Assembly (NCBI RefSeq): GCF_014641495.1
Contig: NZ_BMHV01000007.1
Location: 94,011-158,010, forward strand
Length of the DNA stretch: 64,000 nucleotides
Direction: 5' to 3'
DNA from: Terasakiella brassicae
Lineage (GTDB): Bacteria; Pseudomonadota; Alphaproteobacteria; Rhodospirillales; Terasakiellaceae
Shown here: piece after piece, positions 43,785-52,109 of the stretch
How the letters are laid out: every line of letters starts with the position of its first letter
Numbering within the stretch: the first letter of the stretch is position 1
Program-made: the position numbers and the translations under genes
The notes under the pieces: model-generated
Seen by the model: the letters and a program-made list of their open reading frames with translations, nothing else
What the model was told of the DNA's origin: nothing
The model's database searches: none

Positions 43785-45134
43785 GTGACGGATGACTTAA
43801 GGAAAAAAGGTTGGTTACCGCCCGAGCGTGTCGAGGAAATTCTGGTTCTTTTGGAACTGATCGGTCAGGGGGCTTTTCTGGATATCCCAAAGGGGGAAGA
43901 TCGTATCGGTCAGGCGATCCGAAAATTAGCCGTTGATGTCGGGCGGTTTTCGGCAACGCAAATGCGAAAGACAGTTTCGGTTTCAATGGAATTAAATGAA
44001 GCCGTTATTGCGGCCGCTAACCTGAGCCGTGCGACATCGGTAACAGATCGAAATGCACAAGGTATGGCGTCGGCGACCGAGGAAATGTCGGTTTCCGTCG
44101 ATACCATTGCCCGTCAGGCGTCCGAAACCTTTACGTTGGCGCAAGAGGTAAAAGAGCTGGCTCTGAGTGGAGAAAAACAAGCCGGACAAGCCGATGACGC
44201 CATGACCAAGGTGGAAAGTGCCATGCGCGATGTGGCAGAACGCAGCAGTTCTTTAAGTGAGTCGTCCCATGATATTGGTCAGGTGGTCGATTTGATTTCG
44301 GAAATTGCGTTTCAAACCAATCTATTGGCCTTGAATGCGGCCACAGAAGCCGCGCGTGCAGGTGAGGCAGGGACCGGATTTGGGGTTGTTGCGTCTGAAA
44401 TTCGTAACTTGGCAGAACGTACACGTCTGGCGACGAAAGATATCCGGCTCAATATCAATCGTTTTCAGGATGAGATTGATGCGATTGTCGAGGCACTGAG
44501 CGAGAGCGATCAAACCGTTAAACTCGGTCATGAGATTATGAACGCCTCTCAGGAGGCCATGCGGGACATTGCCCGTGCGATTTCTGAGCTGACCCAACGC
44601 AGCCGGGAAATATCGGAAACCGTTGGACAGCAAAAGCTGGCAGCGCACGAAATCGCCTACGGTATTTCCGAAGTGGCGCGCATGACGGAACATGTCCAAA
44701 ATGCGACATACACGGTTTTGGATGCAATGGATGGTGCGGAAAAAGATATTGCCTCCCAGATTTCAGATATTGCCAAATTAAAGTTACCGAAAAAAGCACT
44801 GCATCTTGCAAAATCGGATCATATCATCTGGAAAAAACGGTTGGCCGCCATGATGGTCGGGCGTGATCGTCTGGACCCCAATGAATTGTCCGATCATACC
44901 TGTTGTCGGTTGGGGCGGTGGTATTACGCCTGTGAGGATGAACGTATAAAGCATCATCCCTCCTTTGCAGAAATGGAAGCTCCTCATATGGAGGTTCATG
45001 CCCACGGTATCGAAGCGGCCCGTAAATATGCTCAAGGTGATTTGGAGGGAGCGTTAGAGGAAATCGGGGCGGTCCAACAGGCATCCGAAAAAGTGCTGTT
45101 TCATTTGAATGAGCTGACGAAACAGCGAAAATGA
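43785..45134 (+). CDS. soluble methyl-accepting chemotaxis protein with CZB domain
   Basis: The protein lacks membrane segments and a periplasmic domain. A short N-terminal part (about 60 residues) leads into the receptor signalling domain with the tip [26 protein letters not shown]. The last 110 residues form a chemoreceptor zinc-binding (CZB) domain: [26 protein letters not shown] and HMEVHAHG, giving the Cys and three His that bind zinc. GTG 43785 has GGGGAGGG just upstream; ATG 43746 or 43713 are alternatives. Confidence 0.85.
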   Translation: MTDDLRKKGWLPPERVEEILVLLELIGQGAFLDIPKGEDRIGQAIRKLAVDVGRFSATQMRKTVSVSMELNEAVIAAANLSRATSVTDRNAQGMASATEEMSVSVDTIARQASETFTLAQEVKELALSGEKQAGQADDAMTKVESAMRDVAERSSSLSESSHDIGQVVDLISEIAFQTNLLALNAATEAARAGEAGTGFGVVASEIRNLAERTRLATKDIRLNINRFQDEIDAIVEALSESDQTVKLGHEIMNASQEAMRDIARAISELTQRSREISETVGQQKLAAHEIAYGISEVARMTEHVQNATYTVLDAMDGAEKDIASQISDIAKLKLPKKALHLAKSDHIIWKKRLAAMMVGRDRLDPNELSDHTCCRLGRWYYACEDERIKHHPSFAEMEAPHMEVHAHGIEAARKYAQGDLEGALEEIGAVQQASEKVLFHLNELTKQRK

Positions 45135-45219
45135 CATCAAACTTTCATTTTTTGTTAGAACTTCGCTAACAATTGCGCGCTACTCTTTTTCGTGAACAAA
45201 TGAGAAAGAGATAGGAAAG

Positions 45220-45399
45220 ATGAGCGTAGAACAGACGTTTTTAATGAAATACGGTATCCACAATTTTGTATCTTATGTGGAAAACGGCGGAAAATTTACA
45301 TTTTTCATTCGAAAGAACGAACGTGAAGCTATGATCCGCCATGCCATGATGCTTATTCAGGGCGGGTATGGTGAAACGGCTGAAATCCGTATCGTTTAA
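45220..45399 (+). CDS. hypothetical 59-residue protein
   Basis: ATG 45220 has AGGAAAG just upstream. The product (59 residues) begins MSVEQTFLMKYGIHNFVSY, has FTFFIRKNEREAMIRHAMML in the middle and ends GETAEIRIV. It is soluble and mixed alpha/beta. Good ribosome site, balanced composition and tight fit before the LysE stop support a real gene. No family is recognised. Confidence 0.6.
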   Translation: MSVEQTFLMKYGIHNFVSYVENGGKFTFFIRKNEREAMIRHAMMLIQGGYGETAEIRIV

Positions 45400-45403
45400 A
45401 AGA

Positions 45404-46027
45404 TTATCCCAAAGCCAGCCAGAAGCCGACACCGATCATCAAGGTGCCGGCAATGCGGTTCATCATGCGGACATTTCCACTTTTTTCGAGAAAATGACGC
45501 ATGGAACGCCCGCCGCTTGCATATAAAATCAAGCACAGAAACTCAACAGATAACAAAATAACAACCAGGCTGGCAATTTGCGGCTCCATTGCCTTTTCTG
45601 CATCCAGAAAAGGGGGAAGAAGCGTTGCAAAAAATGCCCAGCCTTTCGGGTTGGAAATCGCCGTGATAAAACCTTGCAGGGCAAGGGCGCGGCGGGAGAC
45701 TTTCTGTGTGCCTGCATCATCCAGACGGATGGCCATTTTCCCACGTGAACGCCACATTTGAATGCCGAGCCAGCCAAGATAAAGCCCGCCAACCCATTTA
45801 AAAGCGGTGAAAACCTGTGGAAATTCCAGCATAAGCGCGGCAATGCCGACAGCGGCGGAAATGGCGACAATGGCAACGCCGACCAATTCCCCCCACATCA
45901 TCCAGAACGTGCGGCGCAGGCCAATGGTCAATCCCATCGTTAAAGACAGGGTCATACACATCCCTGGCGTGATGGAGATAAAAAAGGCTGTTGGCAAAAA
46001 TAAAAGGATGAGTGTGAAATCAAGCAC
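45404..46027 (-). CDS. LysE/RhtB-family amino acid exporter
   Basis: The 207-residue protein has six hydrophobic segments and the family marks SITPGMCMTLSLTMGLTIGLRRTFW near the start and ISNPKGWAFFATLLPPF in the middle. It exports amino acids or similar compounds; the substrate is unknown. Three TGACC-type half-sites lie 58-88 bases upstream, and an intact IS element sits about 200 bases upstream, where a divergent regulator gene might be expected. Confidence 0.9.
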   Translation of the reverse strand: MLDFTLILLFLPTAFFISITPGMCMTLSLTMGLTIGLRRTFWMMWGELVGVAIVAISAAVGIAALMLEFPQVFTAFKWVGGLYLGWLGIQMWRSRGKMAIRLDDAGTQKVSRRALALQGFITAISNPKGWAFFATLLPPFLDAEKAMEPQIASLVVILLSVEFLCLILYASGGRSMRHFLEKSGNVRMMNRIAGTLMIGVGFWLALG

Positions 46028-46084
46028 GTTAATAGAACCTTTGAAAAGGGAAAGGAGTTATATTTGTGTCGTGTTTTTTAGAAA

Positions 46085-46115
46085 AGGTCAAATGTGTTTT
46101 TGACCTATCGGTCAA
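46085..46115. promoter_or_regulatory. TTGACC-N4-GGTCAA operator candidate upstream of lysE
   Basis: TTGACCTATCGGTCAA (46100-46115) is a 6-4-6 palindrome; a further AGGTCAA lies at 46085-46091. The form TTGACC-N4-GGTCAA equals the outer part of the RutR consensus TTGACCA-N2-TGGTCAA, so a TetR-type regulator is likely. No such regulator is in the window. Confidence 0.45.
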
Positions 46116-46228
46116 GTAGGTTTTCCAGCCGGACCGTGAAGGTCTGTTCATGGTCGCCAAGCATAAGCACGATGACTTGATGTCAGGTCCGCATGAGACA
46201 TGCAAAAGGAACTGAACCGCCCCGGGTT

Positions 46229-46258
46229 TGGACCTGTACGGAAAAAGTGGAGTGCGTC
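46229..46258 (+). repeat. terminal inverted repeat, left end of the IS
   Basis: Thirty bases starting TGGACCTGTACGGAAAAAG, the exact reverse complement of 47429-47458. Confidence 0.93.
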
Positions 46259-46266
46259 CCACTCAC

Positions 46267-47124
46267 TTAGCCAGCCCGTCTTTCAAACTTGATGGGGCTG
46301 AGACCATTCAGATATGAATGACGTCTCTTTGCGTTATAAAATCCATTTATGTATTTGAACAACTCCTTTTTGGCATGGTCACGTGTCTGGAAGGTAATTT
46401 TCCAGGTCATTTCCGCTTTCAAGGTTTTGAAGAAGGTCTCGACAGCGGCATTGTCATAACAGTTCCCCTTGCCAGACATCGACTGTTTGAATTTGTACTT
46501 TGCCAGCAGTTTACGGAACTTGGTTGAACAATATTGACTGCCACGATCAGAATGGAAGATGACGCCTTTCGGTGGTTTACGCAGGGCTATTGCTTTGTTC
46601 AAAGCGTCAATCACCAAATCCTTTTTCATCCATCGGCTTGCAGACCAACCAATGACACGGCGGGAATAAAGGTCAATGACAACAGCGAGGTAAAACCAGC
46701 CCTCGCCCGTCCACAAATAGGTAATATCGCCAGCCCATTTCTGATCTGGAGCAGTTGCTGTAAAATCTCCATCCAATAAGTTTGGGGAGATATTGTGATT
46801 ATGATCGCTGTCAGTCGTACGTTTGAATTTTTGGCTTCGCACGATCCGCAAACCGTTTTGCTTCATGATCCGGGCAACACGGTGTTCGCCCACGCAAATG
46901 CCTTCTTCCTTTAATTCATCGCTCATGCGTCCTCGACCATAAGACTGATAATTGGCGTAATGGATAGATTTAATATGGGCAAGCAGAACCATGTCTTCAC
47001 GTTGGCGGTTGCTGGCAGGGCGATGGCGCCAAGCAAAATAATCGCTCTGGGAAACACTCATCGCACGACATAGCCCTGCTATACTGTGGTTCTTTCGCTG
47101 TTGGTGGATAAACTGAAACCTCAC
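46267..47124 (-). CDS. IS3-family transposase OrfB (DDE integrase domain)
   Basis: The 285-residue frame holds the helix-turn-helix-21 region (GLCRAMSVSQSDYFAWRHR) and an rve integrase core. Acidic residues are intact: Asp in KWAGDITYLWT, Asp in IFHSDRGSQY and Glu in NAAVETFFKTLKAE. It starts with GTG and is normally made as an OrfAB fusion. It is probably functional. Confidence 0.93.
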   Translation of the reverse strand: MRFQFIHQQRKNHSIAGLCRAMSVSQSDYFAWRHRPASNRQREDMVLLAHIKSIHYANYQSYGRGRMSDELKEEGICVGEHRVARIMKQNGLRIVRSQKFKRTTDSDHNHNISPNLLDGDFTATAPDQKWAGDITYLWTGEGWFYLAVVIDLYSRRVIGWSASRWMKKDLVIDALNKAIALRKPPKGVIFHSDRGSQYCSTKFRKLLAKYKFKQSMSGKGNCYDNAAVETFFKTLKAEMTWKITFQTRDHAKKELFKYINGFYNAKRRHSYLNGLSPIKFERRAG

Positions 47125-47393
47125 GGCTTTTGGCTCGCAAAGTAGCGTGCTGCCTTTTTTAGAATGTCCCTCTCCTCCCGCAGGTCACGAACCTCACGGC
47201 GTAGTCGGGCCAATTCTTTTTGAACATCATCAGATGGTTCAGGGATCTGTTTATTGCGATATTCAGAAATCCAACGATTTAATGTGCTAACGCCAATGCC
47301 AAAATCAGCAGCTATAATTTTACGTGGCTGATTGCTACTTAAAGCAACCTGAGCAGCCTCTTCTCGAAATGTCGGGGTAATTGTACGCTTCAT
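47121..47393 (-). CDS. IS3-family transposase OrfA
   Basis: The 90-residue helix-turn-helix protein (FGIGVSTLNRWISEYRNK) ends in a leucine-zipper-like coil (LARLRREVRDLREERDILKKAA). The A6G slippery heptamer (minus strand, 47160-47154) lies in the last coil codons; a -1 shift there joins the frame to OrfB without a stop. Confidence 0.92.
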   Translation of the reverse strand: MKRTITPTFREEAAQVALSSNQPRKIIAADFGIGVSTLNRWISEYRNKQIPEPSDDVQKELARLRREVRDLREERDILKKAARYFASQKP

Positions 47394-47428
47394 TATATTC
47401 TCCTGTAGTCAGTATATTTAACTCAGGA

Positions 47429-47458
47429 GACGCACTCCACTTTTTCCGTACAGGTCCA
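47429..47458 (-). repeat. terminal inverted repeat, right end of the IS
   Basis: Exact reverse complement of the left repeat. It lies upstream of orfA and ends 28 bases from the LysR stop. Confidence 0.93.
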
Positions 47459-47486
47459 CCATCAGATCCAACCCCTTTCTGTATTG

Positions 47487-48425
47487 TTAGTAAGGCGGGA
47501 TTTGTTCGTTGAGCGCGTGGGTTTTCTTGATGATATCAATAAACATATCGCGGGCCAGACTGGGTTGGGCGGTGACTTTGGAAATGACAGCCACACCTAA
47601 GGGGAAGCTTTTGATCGATTTCCCGATGACTTTTAATTGACCGCTTTCGACATAGGGCTGGGCGTAGGCTTCCGGTAAAAATCCGATATATTGCCCGGAC
47701 AGAAGCAAAGGAATACGCGCTTCAAAAAAGTACGATACGGCAGAGGCTTTCATATCGAAAAACTGTTTGTAAACTTCCATATGCGGGGTTAACCCGGCAT
47801 GAACCAGATCATATTGGTTTAATTTTTCCCGGGTGATTTCCTTTTCGGGTAAATCAAATAAAGCATGACCTTCGCCGCAATAAAGATAGTGTCTGTCGGT
47901 GAAAAGGTGGAAATACTCAATACCGTAGATTTTGCGGTGATAGGGAATGATGGCGATATCGATTTGGTTGTTGAGGATTTTATTTTCCATTTCGGTCATT
48001 TCTTCGACATCGAAATGAAGTTTGACACTGGGGGCTACGGCGGAAAACTGCCTTATAATATCAGCAAGCTGGCAGCGTTGATCCGTTGCGAGGCTATCTG
48101 TCAGGGCGATTTTCAGGGTTCCGGCAGGGGAACCCACCAGATTGTTGACGGCACTTCTGAATTTTGAAATCTGATTTAACAGCTGGCAAGTCTGTTCATA
48201 TACGATGGCACCTTCTTCAGTTAAGGAAAAGCCACCGCGTCCTCTTTTACATAATTTCATATTCAACCGGGCTTCGAGCGCGGCAATATGGTTGCTGATA
48301 GAAGGGCGGCTGATATTTAATTTGGCTTCGGCAGCGGCAAAACCTTCGCATTCGGCCACCGTTTTGAAAATTTTGAGCTGCTTAATTTCATGGTCGCCGA
48401 TGGGACCGATCGGTTTATTTTTCAT
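47487..48425 (-). CDS. LysR-family transcriptional regulator of the TRAP/GABA-type locus
   Basis: The 312-residue protein has the LysR winged helix (about 12-70; FAAAEAKLNISRPSISNHIAALEARL) and a periplasmic-binding-like effector domain. It is divergent from the TRAP operon across 178 bases, the usual position for a LysR activator of that operon. The inducer is unknown. An IS element lies just beyond its 3' end. Confidence 0.9.
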   Translation of the reverse strand: MKNKPIGPIGDHEIKQLKIFKTVAECEGFAAAEAKLNISRPSISNHIAALEARLNMKLCKRGRGGFSLTEEGAIVYEQTCQLLNQISKFRSAVNNLVGSPAGTLKIALTDSLATDQRCQLADIIRQFSAVAPSVKLHFDVEEMTEMENKILNNQIDIAIIPYHRKIYGIEYFHLFTDRHYLYCGEGHALFDLPEKEITREKLNQYDLVHAGLTPHMEVYKQFFDMKASAVSYFFEARIPLLLSGQYIGFLPEAYAQPYVESGQLKVIGKSIKSFPLGVAVISKVTAQPSLARDMFIDIIKKTHALNEQIPPY

Positions 48426-48603
48426 TCAAAATCAATCGTGTTTGAGCAAGTTTTGTGCTTAATGTTTGTTATATTAGTATCAAATGTCAATTATACGTAA
48501 AAAAAGTTAAACGTAAAGATTGGAGAATAAAGATTTAAGCCAAATTTCTGACGTGGAATCATTTCTTCGTAATCTATGAACTTTTCACTTTATGAGGGCA
48601 GTA
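48426..48603. promoter_or_regulatory. divergent promoter region of the LysR gene and TRAP operon
   Basis: An AT-rich 178-base gap with TAATGTTTGTTATATTA-like T-N11-A patterns near 48460-48476, typical of LysR sites. No operator can be fixed by eye. Confidence 0.35.
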
Positions 48604-49617
48604 ATGCTAACAGGGATTAAAAAGAAATTATTCGCATCGGCAATGGCGCTGGCAATGGGCGTCTCGACTTTCGCAATAAACGCAGACGCAGCAGAATTTA
48701 ACTGGCGCTTCAGCAACCTTTATGGTCGCGGTACGGCGTTTGGTGAAGTGTATGAAAGCCTCGCTAAGAACATCGAAGAAGGTTCAAACGGGCGTATTAA
48801 AGTTCAAGTTCTCTTTTCAGGCGAAGGTGTGGGGACCAGTGGCCTGTTGGGTGCTGTGAAATCCGGCCTCGTGACAATGGGCGCACCGTTCCAATCCATG
48901 CATGCCGGTGAATTGCCTGCCGGTGTTGTTGAAATCGGCCTGCCCGGTGGTACGGATGATCCCGCAAAACTGCAAGACCTGTTCCACAATCAAGGTTGGG
49001 ATAAAATCCTGACCAAAGCCTATGGTTCACAAGGCATGACATGGTTGGAGCCCTATATTCAGCCAGCAGTTTACGTTTTGACAAAAACACCGATCAATTC
49101 CATCGAAGATTTCAAAGGTTTGAAAATCCGTGCGCCGGGGGCTTATGGCAAGTTTCTGCGTAATCTGGGCGCCTCTCCGGTATCTTTGGCATGGAGTGAG
49201 ATTTACACAAGTCTGGCAACAGGTGTAATCGATGGTTCCATCGGTTCCAACATGATCGACCACCGTGACGGTAACCATGTTGAAGTTGCAAAATACATGT
49301 ACAAACTGCCGCTGGCCGGTGCACAGGTTTTGCCGATTGTGGTCAATCGCAATGCATGGAACAAATTGCCGGATGATCTCAAAGACGTTGTACGCAAGGC
49401 AACTGAGAAACACGCAGAAGACCAACTGCGCCTGTCACGCCAATGGGAAGCCGAAGCTGTTAAGGAAATGGAAGCCAAAGGCCTGAAATGGAGCCCCGAG
49501 CCGTCTGAAGCAGACCGCGCAGCATGGGCGAAAGCCGGTGCGGGCCTGTGGGACGAATATGCTGCAAAAGACAAATTCAGCAAAGAGCTGATTGACGTTC
49601 TGCGCGCACAAAAATAA
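48604..49617 (+). CDS. TRAP transporter substrate-binding protein (DctP type)
   Basis: A signal peptide (to ADA, about residue 31) precedes a 337-residue DctP-type protein. The central KGLKIRAPGAYGKFLRNLGASPVSLAWSEIYTSLATGVIDGSIG holds the conserved Arg that binds a carboxylate ligand. ATG 48604 has GAGGG upstream; an ATG at 48592 is less likely. Context suggests a ligand such as GABA or a related amino or omega-amino acid. Confidence 0.92.
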   Translation: MLTGIKKKLFASAMALAMGVSTFAINADAAEFNWRFSNLYGRGTAFGEVYESLAKNIEEGSNGRIKVQVLFSGEGVGTSGLLGAVKSGLVTMGAPFQSMHAGELPAGVVEIGLPGGTDDPAKLQDLFHNQGWDKILTKAYGSQGMTWLEPYIQPAVYVLTKTPINSIEDFKGLKIRAPGAYGKFLRNLGASPVSLAWSEIYTSLATGVIDGSIGSNMIDHRDGNHVEVAKYMYKLPLAGAQVLPIVVNRNAWNKLPDDLKDVVRKATEKHAEDQLRLSRQWEAEAVKEMEAKGLKWSPEPSEADRAAWAKAGAGLWDEYAAKDKFSKELIDVLRAQK

Positions 49618-49634
49618 TAGGTCCCTATGGAGGT

Positions 49635-49670
49635 AAACCGGGCTGTCCACATTTGTCGGCAGCCCGGTTT
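49635..49670 (+). terminator. stem-loop between dctP and dctQ
   Basis: AAACCGGGCTG and CAGCCCGGTTT form an 11-base perfect stem around TCCACATTTGTCGG. It has no strong T-run, so it probably gives partial termination or stabilises the upstream mRNA, raising binding protein over permease. Confidence 0.65.
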
Positions 49671-49682
49671 ACAATAAAATTT

Positions 49683-50225
49683 ATGAAATTTTCCAATCTT
49701 CTAAGGAGCTTTTGCACATTTATCGATAGGCTTGTTGCACTTACAGGTAAAATGGCCGCCTTGCTTATGCCGGTGCTGGCTATCATCGTAGCGTTCGAAG
49801 TCTTTTCTCGCTACGTCTTGAATAAACCGACCGTTTGGGCCTTCGATACATCACTGTTCCTGTTTGGCTATATTGCCGCGCTGGGTGGCGCTTATGCACA
49901 ACAGAAAAAAGCTCATATCAACGTAGATATTCTTTATCTTCAGGTCTCACATCAAACACGTAGCGCCTTTAACATCGTTGCCTATGTGTTGGGAATCTTC
50001 TTCTTAGTGCTGATTGTCTATACCTGCTTCGGCAAATTTGAAGAAGCGATTGAATTTGATTATCGCCGCCAAAGTGAATGGGCCCCGCCGATGTTTCATT
50101 TTTGGGTTATGGGCTGCGTTGCCGCGTCCCTCTTTATCGCACAACTGATCAAAGATTTGATTGTTGATGTTTATTTCCTGTCAACCGGGCAGGCATTGCT
50201 TGAGGAGGTCGATGATGGGAATTGA
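49683..50225 (+). CDS. TRAP transporter small permease (DctQ type)
   Basis: A 180-residue protein with four membrane segments and the DctQ pattern FEVFSRYVLNKPTVWAFDTSLFLFGYIAALGGAYAQQKKAHINVDIL. ATG 49683 is chosen; an earlier TTG would lie inside the stem-loop. It overlaps the large permease by 11 bases. Confidence 0.9.
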   Translation: MKFSNLLRSFCTFIDRLVALTGKMAALLMPVLAIIVAFEVFSRYVLNKPTVWAFDTSLFLFGYIAALGGAYAQQKKAHINVDILYLQVSHQTRSAFNIVAYVLGIFFLVLIVYTCFGKFEEAIEFDYRRQSEWAPPMFHFWVMGCVAASLFIAQLIKDLIVDVYFLSTGQALLEEVDDGN

Positions 50226-51537
50226 GCTTTTAACATTGGTCTTATTGGGCTGTATTCTGGTTTTCTTTGCCATTGGCGCCCCCGTTGGTTTGGCCTTGGG
50301 CGGTATTGCAATGGTTGTCGGCTATTTTGTTTGGGGCGAAGGTATTTTTAACGTTCTGCCGACGACAATTGAAGCCACTTATTTTAGTTTTATTTTATTA
50401 GCGATCCCGCTTTATATCTACATGGGGCAGTTGTTGACGAAATCGGGCATTGGCGATGCCATGTTCAATTTTTCTCAAATGTTGATCGGGCGCTTGCGTG
50501 GTTCTCTTGCCCTCAGTGTTATCGGGGTGTGTTCCATGATCGGCGCGATGGTCGGTATCATTGGTGCCGGGATTATGACATCGGGCAGTATCGCCCTGCG
50601 CCCTATGCTGGAACGTGGCTATAACAAACGTCTTGCCCTTGGTGTGATTATGGCAGGTGGTGGATTGGGCATCCTGATCCCGCCGAGCATTCCCATGATC
50701 ATGTTTGCTGCTTCGACCCAGAATTCCGTTGGTCGTATGTTCTTGGGGGCGATGATGCCTGCCTTGCTGACCGTTGTTCTGATGATGCTTTATGTGATTA
50801 TCAGCTGTTGGATCAACCCGGAACGCGCACCAAAAGACACAGACGATCTTGATTTTGTCAAACCAACGGGGAAGGAACGTTTTAAAATCATCCGAGATGG
50901 TTTTTGTTCCATGTTGCTGATCTTTGTTGTGTTGGGCAGTATCATCACCGGGATTGCCACGCCGACTGAATCTGGTGCTGTTGGTGTAATCGGCGCGATT
51001 ATTCTGGCAATCCTGTTCAAGCGTTTCAAAGTTGATATGTTTTTATCCGCCGGTTTTCAGACCGGGACATTGGTCAGTGTTGCCATGTGGATTATTTTCG
51101 GTGCATCCGTTTTCAGCAACTTCCATCTATTGATGGGGGTACAAAGCATGGTTGCCGATTTCACCGGCACGCTGGATCTGCCGCCGATTATGATCATTAT
51201 CATGTTCCAGATCATCATGTTGCTGTTGGGCTTTATTATTGATGAATTCATCATTGTTTTGATGTGTGCACCGTTGTTTACACCGATTGCCGTTTCCTTG
51301 GGATATGACCCGATCTGGTTTGGGGTTTTGATGATCCTGAATATTTTGATTGCGGTTCAAACGCCGCCTTATGGATTTGCTTTGTTCTATCTAAAAGGGA
51401 TTGCACCGCCGGAAATCGGTATGTCGGAAATTTACAAGTCGGTCACGCCGTTTATTACGCTCAACCTGATTGTTTTGATCCTGTGTATGGTCTTTCCGCA
51501 AATCGTTTTATGGTTACCTAACTTGGTGATGGGATAG
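50215..51537 (+). CDS. TRAP transporter large permease (DctM type)
   Basis: A 440-residue protein with about twelve membrane segments, including the DctM signatures GLALGGIAMVVGYF, MTSGSIALRPMLERGYNKRLALGVIMAGGGLGILIPPSIPMI and GIATPTESGAVGVIGA. ATG 50215 is preferred (GAGGAGG 6 bases upstream); ATG 50212 also works. It forms the sodium-driven transport core with DctQ. Confidence 0.93.
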   Translation: MGIELLTLVLLGCILVFFAIGAPVGLALGGIAMVVGYFVWGEGIFNVLPTTIEATYFSFILLAIPLYIYMGQLLTKSGIGDAMFNFSQMLIGRLRGSLALSVIGVCSMIGAMVGIIGAGIMTSGSIALRPMLERGYNKRLALGVIMAGGGLGILIPPSIPMIMFAASTQNSVGRMFLGAMMPALLTVVLMMLYVIISCWINPERAPKDTDDLDFVKPTGKERFKIIRDGFCSMLLIFVVLGSIITGIATPTESGAVGVIGAIILAILFKRFKVDMFLSAGFQTGTLVSVAMWIIFGASVFSNFHLLMGVQSMVADFTGTLDLPPIMIIIMFQIIMLLLGFIIDEFIIVLMCAPLFTPIAVSLGYDPIWFGVLMILNILIAVQTPPYGFALFYLKGIAPPEIGMSEIYKSVTPFITLNLIVLILCMVFPQIVLWLPNLVMG

Positions 51538-51541
51538 GGAA

Positions 51542-51976
51542 ATGACTGTTTTTAAGAAAATTCTGTTACCGATTGATTTGGCCCATGAGGAACAAATTGA
51601 TGAACAGATCAAGGTTGCGGTTGCCATTGCCAACAATGAAGAGGCGGAAATTCACATGCTTTATGTGGATCAAAGCCTAATCCATCGCGCAGGCTATCCG
51701 CATTTAAGCAAAAAAAATGTGACGGACCATCAAGGGGATGCGGTTAAAAAAATTGATGTTTTCCTGAATAAACTTCCCAAGAACCTTAAAGGGGACAGTT
51801 TATGCAGGGAAGGCACAGCCCATGATCAAATTGTTGAAACGGCAGAAGAACTTGGTGTGGATGCTATTATCCTGATGGCACAGAAACCGGGTATTTCCAG
51901 CTACTTCATCGGATCAAATGCGGAACGGGTTGTCCGTCATGCTCATTGTTCGGTTTTCGTCATTCGCGAGGATTAA
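51542..51976 (+). CDS. universal stress protein linked to the TRAP transporter
   Basis: The 144-residue UspA-fold protein starts MTVFKKILLPIDLAHEEQ and ends IGSNAERVVRHAHCSVFVI, the usual Usp C-terminus. It follows dctM by 4 bases. In ectoine TRAP systems a Usp protein (TeaD) binds ATP and modulates uptake, and the same layout is seen here. Confidence 0.88.
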   Translation: MTVFKKILLPIDLAHEEQIDEQIKVAVAIANNEEAEIHMLYVDQSLIHRAGYPHLSKKNVTDHQGDAVKKIDVFLNKLPKNLKGDSLCREGTAHDQIVETAEELGVDAIILMAQKPGISSYFIGSNAERVVRHAHCSVFVIRED

Positions 51977-52109
51977 CGTCAAATGCTTTTACAGATTTAA
52001 CCGTCAGCTACGGTTTTCACACAATTAAATGAATAACGGTATGCAAAGGATGCATATGGCATCCCCTTGCCTGCCCAAGGACTACTTTGGAAAGAATAGA
52101 GGTACTAAA

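Larger units (their letters stand above)
46229..47458 (-). mobile_element. IS3-family insertion sequence, intact
   Basis: The 1230-base element has perfect 30-base terminal inverted repeats (46229-46258 and 47429-47458) that begin TGGACCTGTACGG. It encodes orfA and orfB with a -1 frameshift site. No 3-4 base target duplication is seen: the left flank is GGTT and the right flank CCAT. Confidence 0.93.

Noticed and set aside
46028..46228. Possible remnant of another transposable element left of the IS (GAACCGCCCCGGGTT next to the repeat)
   Set aside because: The stretch is too short, has no matching second end in the window and codes only for a 28-codon frame.
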